Of a stretch of 46,469 bases of DNA, positions 37,053-44,078 are shown in pieces. The notes under the pieces were generated by a model, which was not told the DNA's origin, made no database searches, and saw only the letters and a program-made list of their open reading frames with translations. Source of the stretch: Comamonadaceae bacterium. GTDB taxonomy: Bacteria > Pseudomonadota > Gammaproteobacteria > Burkholderiales > Burkholderiaceae_C. Numbering within the stretch: position 1 is the stretch's first letter; each line of letters starts with the position of its first letter. The translations under genes and the position numbers were made by a program. The stretch spans positions 1 to 46,469 of the forward strand of contig JAAFIY010000015.1 of NCBI GenBank assembly GCA_013297985.1, read 5' to 3'.

Positions 37053-37475
37053 ATGCTGGTACGCCTTTTGTATTGCAGCCGCGCGGTGGACACCAGCCCC
37101 AAGTCCATTGAAGAAATCATGACCGCCGCCAAGGTGAAGAACCCCACGCGCGGCATCACCGGCATTTTGTGTTTTGGTGGCGGTATTTTTTTGCAGGCCA
37201 TTGAAGGCGGGCGCCAAGCGGTGTCTGATTTGTACGGCGACATCCAGCGCGACGACCGCCACCACGACGTGGTGCTGCTGCACTACGAAGAAATCCACGA
37301 ACGCCGCTTTGGCAGCTGGACCATGGGCTTGGTGAACCTGGCCAAGCTCAACACCAGCGTGGTGCTGAAGTACAGCGAAAAGCCCGAGCTCAACCCCTAC
37401 GCCGTCTCGGGCCGCGTGTCGCTGGCGCTGCTGGAAGAGTTGATGGCCACAGCGGCCATCATTGGCCGCTCCTGA
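37053..37475 (+). CDS. BLUF-domain blue-light receptor protein
   Basis: A 140-aa protein consisting mainly of one BLUF (FAD-based blue-light sensing) domain. The photochemical residues are present: Tyr7 (LLYCSRA), Asn30 (KNPTRGITG), Gln48 (FLQAIEGG), Trp89 and Met91 (GSWTMGL). No output domain is fused, so it must signal through a partner protein via its C-terminal helices. It starts 3 nt after folE, an unusual pairing that could mean light-responsive pterin/folate supply; that is inference. Its final codons lie in a 30-bp tandem repeat. Confidence 0.92.
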   Translation: MLVRLLYCSRAVDTSPKSIEEIMTAAKVKNPTRGITGILCFGGGIFLQAIEGGRQAVSDLYGDIQRDDRHHDVVLLHYEEIHERRFGSWTMGLVNLAKLNTSVVLKYSEKPELNPYAVSGRVSLALLEELMATAAIIGRS

Positions 37476-37530
37476 CATGACTCGGCCATCATTGGCCGCT
37501 CTTGACATGACCTGGCCATCATTGGCCGCC
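37454..37530 (+). repeat. 30-bp tandem repeat at the BLUF stop codon
   Basis: GGCCATCATTGGCCGCT recurs at 37454, 37484 and 37514 (period exactly 30), with TGACATGAC between the copies. The first copy encodes the BLUF C-terminus (AIIGRS) and stop; the others fill the gap to the DUF429 gene. Each unit holds the dyad GGCC-N6-GGCC. Confidence 0.9.
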
Positions 37531-37537
37531 GCCATCG

Positions 37538-38509
37538 ATGCTGCTGGGCTGTGACTTCTCCAGCGCCCCCAGCCGCCGCAAACCGATCGTGCTGGCCTGG
37601 GGCGAATGGGCCGATGCGGCGCAGCGCCGCGTCAAGCTGCTCAGCTTGCAGCAGGTAGAAAACCTCGCTGATTTGCCCGCCGCACTCACCGCGCACTCAG
37701 CCTGGGTGGGCGGCTTTGATCTGCCTTTTGGGCTGCCGCGCGAACTGGTGCAGCACCTGGGCTGGCCCACCGACTGGGCCGCTTGCATCGCCCTCTACGG
37801 CGCCTTGAGCCGCGAGCAGATTCGCGCCACCTTCGCCGCCTTTTGCGATGCCCGCCCCGCAGGCGGCAAGTTTGCCCACCGCACCACCGACGGGCCTGCC
37901 GGCAGCAGCCCCAGCATGAAATGGGTGAACCCGCCGGTGGCCTTCATGCTGCATGCGGGTGTGCCGCTGCTGCTGCAAACCGGCGCCGCGCTGCCCGCAC
38001 ACGTGTGGCCGGGCTCGCACCCAGAGCGCGTAGCGCTGGAAGCCTACCCAGGCCTGCTGGCGCGCGAAGTGCTGGGCGCGCGGTCATACAAAAGCGATGA
38101 CATCGCCAAGCAGACGCCCGAGCGCCTGATTGCCCGCAAAGACTTGCTGCACGCGCTGGAGCATGGCCAAACTCGGCTGAATGTGGCCGCCAAGCTCAGC
38201 CACGCTCAGCGCGACACTTTGGCTGACGACGCCCGCGGTGATGCGCTAGATGCGCTGTTGTGCCTGCTGCAGGCCGCTTGGGCGCAGCGCGCGCATGCGC
38301 GAGGTGATGCACGCTACGGCCTCCCGCCAGAGGTAGACCCGCTAGAGGGCTGGATCGTCAGCGCGGCGGCTGTGCCTGCTGCATCAGCGCAGGACACCGC
38401 GCCCGCTGCCCGAGCGCAGGACGTTGCGCCCTCTGGCCCAGCGCAGGACTTTGCGCCGTCCTCGCGGGCAGCAGGCAAGCCAAAAGCTACAAAAAAGATA
38501 GCTGTATAG
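37538..38509 (+). CDS. DUF429 domain protein
   Basis: A 323-aa protein with a DUF429 (RNase H-like fold) core: GCDFSSAPS at the N-terminus, WVGGFDLPFG, the VALEAYPGLLAREVLG segment, YKSDD and DDARGDALDALLCLLQAAW. The fold keeps acidic residues that could bind metal; activity unknown. The C-terminal 45 residues are low complexity: three 9-aa repeats (AQDxAPxxx, from a 27-bp tandem at 38387-38467), then KATKKIAV encoded by repeat copy 8, which also supplies the stop codon. Confidence 0.85.
   Translation: MLLGCDFSSAPSRRKPIVLAWGEWADAAQRRVKLLSLQQVENLADLPAALTAHSAWVGGFDLPFGLPRELVQHLGWPTDWAACIALYGALSREQIRATFAAFCDARPAGGKFAHRTTDGPAGSSPSMKWVNPPVAFMLHAGVPLLLQTGAALPAHVWPGSHPERVALEAYPGLLAREVLGARSYKSDDIAKQTPERLIARKDLLHALEHGQTRLNVAAKLSHAQRDTLADDARGDALDALLCLLQAAWAQRAHARGDARYGLPPEVDPLEGWIVSAAAVPAASAQDTAPAARAQDVAPSGPAQDFAPSSRAAGKPKATKKIAV
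38387..38467 (+). repeat. 27-bp tandem repeat, three units, in the DUF429 gene
   Basis: GCGCAGGAC-based units at 38387, 38414 and 38441, encoding AQDTAPAAR, AQDVAPSGP and AQDFAPSSR. The units have diverged at third positions and at the variable codon, so this is an older expansion. Confidence 0.85.
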
Positions 38510-38543
38510 GCAGACAAACAGGGCGCAAGAGGCCCAAAAGACC
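38486..38543 (+). repeat. Dispersed palindromic repeat, copy 8 (C-terminus and stop of the DUF429 gene)
   Basis: Head GCTACAAAAAAGATAGC (17 nt), then ACAGGGCG, AGAGGCCCAAAAG. The head encodes ATKKIA and the nucleotides just after it give the TAG stop (38507-38509). Confidence 0.85.
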
Positions 38544-38556
38544 TCGGCCCTGCGCC
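38522..38556. terminator. Stem-loop between the convergent DUF429 and MinD/ParA genes
   Basis: Arms GGCGCA-AGA-GGCC (38522-38534) and GGCC-C-TGCGCC (38546-38556) can pair around an 11-nt loop. One arm belongs to repeat copy 8. There is no T-run, so it may be a weak bidirectional terminator or simply an mRNA end structure. Confidence 0.35.
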
Positions 38557-38558
38557 AG

Positions 38559-39413
38559 TCAACGCGGCGGGGCGATGATCGCTTCGTCTACCTTGCCGGC
38601 CAGTTGCGCAATGGCCAGCGAGGCTGGGCAGCCGGGGGTTTGCAGCACCATCAATTGGCGGCGCATGACGGCTTCGCGCACGCTGGGGTCAGCCGGAATG
38701 TCGCCGAGGTGCAGCAGCCGCACGCTGCGCCCGGTGGCGCCAGTCACAAAGCGGTCTACCACCTGCTGCAACTGGCCGACGATGGCGCGGCCGTCGCCCG
38801 CGCGGGCGGTTTGGTTCACCACCACACGCACATGGCCGCGCTGTTGCTGCGTGGCCAGCACCTTGATGGCGGCGTAAGCGTCGGTGAGCGACGTGGGTTC
38901 TGGCGTGGCCACCAGCAGCACCTCAGACGCCAGCGAAACCGAGAACAGCACCACGTCTGAAATACCCGCGCCGGTATCCAGCAGCACCACGTCATACAGC
39001 GGCATGATGCGGCGCACGACGCCCAAAAACTCTTCGCGCACCTCGGGCGTCAGGCGGCTGTACTCCACCATGCCCGAACCGGCCAGCAGCACGCTGAAGC
39101 CACCGGGCGCTTTCACAATGGCTTGCTCTAGCGTGGCTTTGCCAGTGAACACATCGTGCAGCGTGACTTTGGGGTGCAGGTTCAGCACCACGTCCAAGTT
39201 GGCCAGGCCCAAATCGGCGTCGAGCACCAGCACGCGGTGGCCGCGCCGCGCCAGGGCCGCCGCCAGGTTGGCCGACACAAAGGTTTTGCCTACGCCGCCT
39301 TTGCCACTGGTGATGGCAATGACGCGTGCACCCAGGCTGTTTGCCGAGGCGTCAGCGCCCGTGCTGGGCGTGGCTGACCCGGGCTTTTGGGGGGTGTTGG
39401 TGCCGCTGCTCAT
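38559..39413 (-). CDS. MinD/ParA-family P-loop ATPase (FlhG-like)
   Basis: A 284-aa deviant-Walker ATPase: SGKGGVGKT (36-44) after a Ser/Thr/Pro-rich leader, then LDADLGLANLDVVL, DVVLLDTGAGISDVVLFS (switch II) and VVVNQ. These residues place it in the MinD/FlhG branch, whose members position cell-surface machines or flagella. There is no MinC/MinE or flagellar gene nearby, so the cargo is unknown. It follows the diguanylate cyclase gene by 7 nt and is probably its operon partner, which suggests polar localisation linked with c-di-GMP. Confidence 0.9.
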   Translation of the reverse strand: MSSGTNTPQKPGSATPSTGADASANSLGARVIAITSGKGGVGKTFVSANLAAALARRGHRVLVLDADLGLANLDVVLNLHPKVTLHDVFTGKATLEQAIVKAPGGFSVLLAGSGMVEYSRLTPEVREEFLGVVRRIMPLYDVVLLDTGAGISDVVLFSVSLASEVLLVATPEPTSLTDAYAAIKVLATQQQRGHVRVVVNQTARAGDGRAIVGQLQQVVDRFVTGATGRSVRLLHLGDIPADPSVREAVMRRQLMVLQTPGCPASLAIAQLAGKVDEAIIAPPR

Positions 39414-39420
39414 GGGGGGC

Positions 39421-40167
39421 TTACTGGGGGGCGCCTGCGGCGCCAGAGACCGTCCACAAGGCCGGGTCTCCCAGGCTCAGGTGGCTGAACAAAAGGCTTT
39501 TTTCTTCGGCGCTGACGGTGCTGTCGGGCGGCTCTTCGATGTGCACGCGGTTGCGGCCAGCGCCTTTGGCGGCATACAGCTGCTGGTCTGCCCGGTCCAT
39601 CCACAGCGCGCCCGTGGTGCGAATCCACTGCATGGCAAAGGCGCCGCCAATGCTGATGGTGACGCGCAAATCTTGCCCGTTGGGCAAGCGCACGGGTGTG
39701 GCTTCAACCGATCGGCGAATGCGCTCGGCCACCGCCCGGCCAAACGCGGCTTGGCAGCACGGCAGCACCACGCCGAATTCTTCGCCGCCGTAGCGCGCCA
39801 GGGTGTCCATGGGCCGCACGCATTCATTGAGCACCTGCGACACGCGCTTGATGACTTCGTCACCCGCCAGGTGGCCGTGGGTGTCGTTCACTCGCTTGAA
39901 GTAATCGATGTCCACCATCAGCAACAAGGCGGCTTCGCCCGAGCGGGCCACGCGATCAATTTCGCGCTCTAGCACCGCATTCAAGTGGCGGCGGTTCGAC
40001 AGGCCGGTGAGCGGGTCGCGCTGCGACAAATCCACCAGCCCGTCGATCACCGCCTGCAAATAGGCCCGCCGGTCGGTGGTGGGCACAACGGGCGCACCAA
40101 TACCGGCCTGCTCCAAGAGGGCCATGGCGGAATCCAGGCGCAGATCGTCAGGCTCCTGCATGGGCAT
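39421..40167 (-). CDS. GGDEF diguanylate cyclase
   Basis: A 248-aa cytoplasmic c-di-GMP synthase. Domain start DPLTGLSNRRHLN (51-63), metal site VDIDYFKRVNDTHGH, active site GGEEF (127-131), and the inhibitory I-site RPMD (118-121) exactly five residues before it, so product feedback is expected. The N-terminal 45 residues are not a recognisable sensor, and the 35-residue C-terminal extension is unknown. No membrane segment. Operon with the MinD/ParA ATPase. Confidence 0.94.
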   Translation of the reverse strand: MPMQEPDDLRLDSAMALLEQAGIGAPVVPTTDRRAYLQAVIDGLVDLSQRDPLTGLSNRRHLNAVLEREIDRVARSGEAALLLMVDIDYFKRVNDTHGHLAGDEVIKRVSQVLNECVRPMDTLARYGGEEFGVVLPCCQAAFGRAVAERIRRSVEATPVRLPNGQDLRVTISIGGAFAMQWIRTTGALWMDRADQQLYAAKGAGRNRVHIEEPPDSTVSAEEKSLLFSHLSLGDPALWTVSGAAGAPQ

Positions 40168-40404
40168 GTGGGATGGCGGTGCGGCGAATCGACAAGGGCG
40201 GGTCAGTTGGGCAGGCTGGCCTAGCGAGCGGGCGGGCGGGCGGGCAGGGCTTGGTTTGCAGACTAGTCAAGCAGCGAAACAATCATTTTCAGTTTATCAG
40301 TGGGTGGCACCCCGTCAGGCGGCCGAAGCGGGGGGAAGCCCGGCTTTTCTGGCGCTCGGCCTGGCGTGCACCCTGCAACGCTTGCTGCGATGCTAGGGGC
40401 TGTT
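40168..40404. other. Divergent gap between the GGDEF and helicase genes
   Basis: 237 bp without a supported gene. It holds a G-rich tract at 40230-40249 (five GGG runs separated by one or two nt), an AT-rich stretch near 40280-40300 suitable for promoters, and AGGGG (40395-40399), the likely ribosome binding site of the helicase gene. No confident promoter hexamers were found. Confidence 0.55.
40230..40249 (+). other. Possible G-quadruplex motif in the divergent promoter region
   Basis: GGGC four times followed by AGGG: five GGG runs with 1-2-nt loops, a strong theoretical parallel G-quadruplex. It is about 65 bp upstream of the GGDEF start and on the strand complementary to that gene. Confidence 0.55.
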
Positions 40405-43068
40405 ATGTCAGCAAACTCCGCACCTAGCGCCCCACCCGCAGCCGCGCCCAGCCCCGCCCACGCGTGGCTGGCCCAGCGCAGCTTTGCGCCGCAGCCCTTT
40501 CAGCTCGAGGTGTGGGCCGCCATTGCCCAAGGCGCCAGCGGCTTGCTGCATGCCAACACCGGCGCAGGCAAAACCTGGGGCGTTTGGCTGGGTTTGCTCA
40601 ATGCCTTGGCCCAGATCGCCCCGGCCCGCAGTGCCGCGCCGCCCATCACGGTGCTGTGGATCACCCCCATGCGCGCCCTGGCGGCCGACACAGTGGCGGC
40701 CCTGCGCGGCCCCATGGCTGACTTGGCCCCCACGTGGACCATTGGCCTGCGCACCGGCGACACCCCCAGCGGCGAGCGCGCCCGGCAAGACAAACGCCTG
40801 CCCACGGTGCTGGTGACCACGCCGGAATCGCTCACGGTGCTGATCAGTCGCCCCGACGCCGCTGAACGCCTGGGCGCCGTGCGCGCGGTGGTGGTCGACG
40901 AGTGGCATGAGCTCATCGCGTCCAAGCGGGGCGTGCAGGTACAACTGGCCTTAGCGCGGCTAGCTCGCTATTCATTTGATAGCTACTTAGGCAGTCAAAA
41001 TGAGCGTAGCAGACCGATTGGGCCCAAAGACAGCAGCGCCCCTGTCGTCTGGGGTTTGTCCGCCACGCTGGGCAATGCGGAGCTGGCCATGGCCACCTTA
41101 TGCGCCCCGCTGCTGCAGCCCAGCAGCCCCGCGCCGCAACTGGTGCGCGCCCATGTGGCCAAGCCCCTGATCATCGACAGCCTGATCCCGCCCGACCCCG
41201 GCCGCTACGCCTGGGCTGGCCACCTAGGCGCACGCATGGTGGGCGCAGTGGCCAACGCGTTGGACGCCCATGGCGGCACCGCGCTCGTGTTTACCAATGT
41301 GCGCAGCCAGGCCGAAATCTGGCACCAGATGCTGTTGGACGAATTGCCACAACGAGACGCCAACTGGGCCGCCCAATTGGCGCTGCACCACGGCAGCTTG
41401 GATGCATCGGTGCGCACTTGGGTCGAGGCGGGCCTGAAAACCGGCACCCTGCGCGCCGTGGTAGCCACCTCATCGCTGGACTTAGGCGTGGACTTTGCGC
41501 CGGTGGATCGGGTGCTGCAAATCGGCAGCCCGAAGGGCTTGGCGCGGCTGGTGCAGCGTGCGGGGCGCAGCGGCCATTCACCCGGCCGCCCGAGCCGCAT
41601 CACCTTGGTGCCCGCCCACACCTGGGAATTGATTGAGGCCGTGGCCGCCCGCCGTGCGGTGGCTGCGGGCCACATGGAAAGTCGCAGCAGCCCCCACAAG
41701 CCGCTCGATGTGCTGGTGCAGCACATCGTGACCGTGGCCCTGGGTGGCGGCTTCACGCCCGAAGCCCTGCTGGCCGAGCTGCGCAGCACCCATTGCTACC
41801 GTGACCTGAGCGCGGATGAACTGGCCTGGGCCATCGGCTTTTGCGAGCACGGCGGCAGCAGCCTGGCCGCGTACCCGGAATACCACCGTATCGCGCAGGA
41901 TGCGGCCGGTATCTACCGCGTTAGCAACCCGGCCCTGGCGCGGCGGCACCGCATGTCAATTGGCACCATCGTGAGTGAAGCCAACTTGAAGGTGAGCTTT
42001 CTCAACGGTCAGACCATCGGTACGGTTGAAGAAGGGTTTGCGGCAAGGCTCAAGAAGGGCGACTGCTTTGTTTTTGCGGGCCGCGTGCTGCAGTTTGTGC
42101 GGCTGCAAGAGCTGACCGTGTGGGTGCAACGCGCCACCAAGCCACGCGGCATCGTGCCCAGTTGGCAAGGCAGCCGCATGAGCATGTCGGGCGAGTTGGC
42201 CGACGCCGTACTGGCCTTGCTGGCGCAGGTGCAAGCGGGCGATGCGGCCACGCTCGCCGAGCCGGAAATCGTCGCCGCCCTGCCCCTGGTGCACACCCAG
42301 CAAGCCACCTCCAAGCTGCCACTACCCGGCCGCTTGTTGGTGGAAAGCTGGCAATCCACCGAAGGCTGGCACCTGTTTGTCTACCCCTTTGCGGGGCGCA
42401 GCGTGCACTTGGGCCTGGCCAACCTGCTGGCCTGGCGCCTGACGCAGCAAGCGGCCAATACCTTCAGCCTGAGCGTGAACGACTTTGGCTTGGAGCTGCT
42501 GGCCGCGCAGCCGCTGCAGGCTGACATCGCCACCCTGGCCGCTGCGCTGCAGACTGGGGATGTGCAAGCCGATGTACTCAGCAGCCTGAATGCGTCTGAA
42601 CTGTCGCAGCGCCGCTTTCGTGAGGTGGCCCGCATTGGCGGCCTGGTGCACACCGGTATGCCGGGCGCGCAAAAAACGGCGCGGCAGTTGCAAGCCTCCA
42701 GCGGCTTGTTTTTTGAGGTGTTTAAAAAATACGACCCGGGCAACCTGCTGCTGGCACAAGCCGAACGCGAGGCCTTGCTGCAAGACCTGCAAGCCGACCG
42801 ACTACACGCCACCCTGCAACGCTTGGCCGACATGCCGATCGATTGGGTGCAACTGCCGCGCCCCAGCCCCCTGTGTGTGCCGCTGATGGTGGAACGCTTT
42901 CGCGAACAATGGAGCAACGAGCAGTTGCAAACCCGCCTGGCGCGATTGCTGGCCGAAGCGGGCGAAGCCGCAGCGCCCGGCGCCAGCCACAGCGTGGACG
43001 GCCCGCACAGCCCGCCACGCAAGCGGGGCAAACCTGGCCCGCGCGGCACCCGGGCGCGCCGGGCTTGA
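40405..43068 (+). CDS. Ligase-associated DEXH-box helicase (Lhr-like)
   Basis: An 887-aa superfamily 2 helicase: Walker A ANTGAGKT (50-57), DEWH (165-168), SATLGN (motif III), the helicase C half with VFTNVRSQAEIWHQ, ATSSLDLGVDF and QRAGRSGH, then the Lhr-type winged-helix and C-terminal domains. It is the normal third partner of the exonuclease and ligase found here at 23.4-26.3 kb, but placed about 14 kb away. A repeat copy (40967-41032) is translated in frame (about residues 188-210) just before motif III. AGGGG at 40395-40399 favours ATG 40405 over ATG 40390. Basic C-terminal tail. Confidence 0.92.
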   Translation: MSANSAPSAPPAAAPSPAHAWLAQRSFAPQPFQLEVWAAIAQGASGLLHANTGAGKTWGVWLGLLNALAQIAPARSAAPPITVLWITPMRALAADTVAALRGPMADLAPTWTIGLRTGDTPSGERARQDKRLPTVLVTTPESLTVLISRPDAAERLGAVRAVVVDEWHELIASKRGVQVQLALARLARYSFDSYLGSQNERSRPIGPKDSSAPVVWGLSATLGNAELAMATLCAPLLQPSSPAPQLVRAHVAKPLIIDSLIPPDPGRYAWAGHLGARMVGAVANALDAHGGTALVFTNVRSQAEIWHQMLLDELPQRDANWAAQLALHHGSLDASVRTWVEAGLKTGTLRAVVATSSLDLGVDFAPVDRVLQIGSPKGLARLVQRAGRSGHSPGRPSRITLVPAHTWELIEAVAARRAVAAGHMESRSSPHKPLDVLVQHIVTVALGGGFTPEALLAELRSTHCYRDLSADELAWAIGFCEHGGSSLAAYPEYHRIAQDAAGIYRVSNPALARRHRMSIGTIVSEANLKVSFLNGQTIGTVEEGFAARLKKGDCFVFAGRVLQFVRLQELTVWVQRATKPRGIVPSWQGSRMSMSGELADAVLALLAQVQAGDAATLAEPEIVAALPLVHTQQATSKLPLPGRLLVESWQSTEGWHLFVYPFAGRSVHLGLANLLAWRLTQQAANTFSLSVNDFGLELLAAQPLQADIATLAAALQTGDVQADVLSSLNASELSQRRFREVARIGGLVHTGMPGAQKTARQLQASSGLFFEVFKKYDPGNLLLAQAEREALLQDLQADRLHATLQRLADMPIDWVQLPRPSPLCVPLMVERFREQWSNEQLQTRLARLLAEAGEAAAPGASHSVDGPHSPPRKRGKPGPRGTRARRA
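40967..41032 (+). repeat. Dispersed palindromic repeat, copy 9 (inside the helicase CDS)
   Basis: Head GCTATTCATTTGATAGC (17 nt), then CAGTCAAAATGAGCG (compare CAGTCATTTAGGGCG in copy 7) and GGGCCCAAAGAC. Read in phase TAT-TCA as YSFDSYLGSQNERSRPIG, a third reading phase compared with copies 1 and 5. Confidence 0.82.
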
Positions 43069-43098
43069 TGATCAGCCCATTCGTTCCCACATTGAGCC

Positions 43099-43494
43099 AT
43101 GCCCAAAAGCGTTCGCCGCCTTGTTGCCTTGTCGAGCCAGTCCAAGCTGGCGCAGTACCTCATTGCCCTGTGGCTGCTGCTGCGCGACGCACGCACCCCT
43201 CGCCTGCCCAAGCTGGTGGCAGGCCTGGTGGTGCTTTATGCCCTGTCGCCCATTGATCTCATTCCTGACTTCATCCCGGTGCTGGGGCAATTGGATGACC
43301 TGATCTTGATCCCCCTGGGCGTGACGCTGGTCGTCAAGCTCACGCCCGACGCGCTGTGGGCTGACTGCATGGCCCGCGCCGCCACACACGCCCACAAGCT
43401 GCCCAAGTTGCGCTGGGGCATTGCGCTGGTGGTGGGCATCTGGCTGGTGCTGTTGGCGCTGCTGGCCTGGGGCGTGTGGGCGCTGGTGCAATGA
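43099..43494 (+). CDS. DUF1232 (YkvA-type) membrane protein
   Basis: A 131-aa small membrane protein with the DUF1232 signature LYALSPIDLIPDFIPVLGQ (about 50-68) and a hydrophobic C-terminal helix (IALVVGIWLVLLALLAWGVW). Function unknown. It begins 30 nt after the helicase stop and overlaps the thermonuclease start by 4 nt (ATGA). Confidence 0.92.
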   Translation: MPKSVRRLVALSSQSKLAQYLIALWLLLRDARTPRLPKLVAGLVVLYALSPIDLIPDFIPVLGQLDDLILIPLGVTLVVKLTPDALWADCMARAATHAHKLPKLRWGIALVVGIWLVLLALLAWGVWALVQ

Positions 43495-44024
43495 AGTCTT
43501 TGTCTGCCCTTGCGCCCGCACTTAGGGCGTGGAATGCTCCATTTTTTATAGCGCTTGCGCTGCTGATCGCCAGCGTAGCTGTACCCCCTGCGCACGCCAT
43601 CAGCTTCAGCGGCACCGTCACCAAAGTGGCTGATGGCGACACCCTGTGGGTGCGCCCGGCCGACGGCGGCAAGCCGCAGCGCCTGCGCATCAAGGGCGTG
43701 GACGCGCCCGAGCGTTGCCAGCCTTGGGGCCCCGAAGCCAGCCGCGCCCTGCAAGCCAAGCTGATGGGCCAAACCGTGCAAGTCAACGCTCCCGGCCGGG
43801 ACGACTACAAACGCCTCTTGGCCAACGTCAGCCACCAGGGGCAAGACGTGGGTGCGTGGCTGGTGCAAAACGGCCACGCCTGGAGCTACCGCTTCAAGCG
43901 CGATCCGGGCCCCTATGTGCGCGAAGAAACTGCCGCCCGCAACCAGCGCACCGGCCTGTTTGCCCAAGCCCAGGCGGAGCGCCCGCGGGACTTTCGCAAG
44001 CGGCATGGGCCTTGCAAGGATTGA
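43491..44024 (+). CDS. Secreted thermonuclease (SNase) family protein
   Basis: A 177-aa protein: signal peptide (hydrophobic PFFIALALLIASVAVPPAHA, cleavage after AHA near residue 36) then a staphylococcal-nuclease-like OB fold. Catalytic features: TKVADGDTLWV, RLRIKGVDAPE (Arg and Glu), and GRDDYKRLLANV (second Arg). It should cut DNA/RNA outside the cytoplasm with Ca2+. Translationally coupled to the DUF1232 gene (ATGA). Much of the signal peptide is encoded by the antisense strand of repeat copy 10. Confidence 0.92.
   Translation: MKSLSALAPALRAWNAPFFIALALLIASVAVPPAHAISFSGTVTKVADGDTLWVRPADGGKPQRLRIKGVDAPERCQPWGPEASRALQAKLMGQTVQVNAPGRDDYKRLLANVSHQGQDVGAWLVQNGHAWSYRFKRDPGPYVREETAARNQRTGLFAQAQAERPRDFRKRHGPCKD
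43501..43552 (-). repeat. Dispersed palindromic repeat, copy 10 (in the thermonuclease signal peptide, reversed)
   Basis: On the minus strand: head GCTATAAAAAATGGAGC (right arm degenerate), then CGCCCTAAGTGCGGGCG and AAGGGCAGAC. The plus-strand reading gives residues of about 4-21 of the thermonuclease, including APFFIA. The most diverged copy. Confidence 0.65.
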
Positions 44025-44078
44025 GTTGCCAGCCCCGCCTGGCCAAATCGACGCAGTGGGTCAGCGCCAATGCCTCAG

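Noticed and set aside
37454-37530. CRISPR-like array
   Set aside because: The three 30-bp units are contiguous with no distinct spacers, and no cas genes are present.
38559-39413. Cell-division MinD
   Set aside because: There is no MinC or MinE nearby, and the leader and gene context (diguanylate cyclase) fit the FlhG/ParA-like group better.
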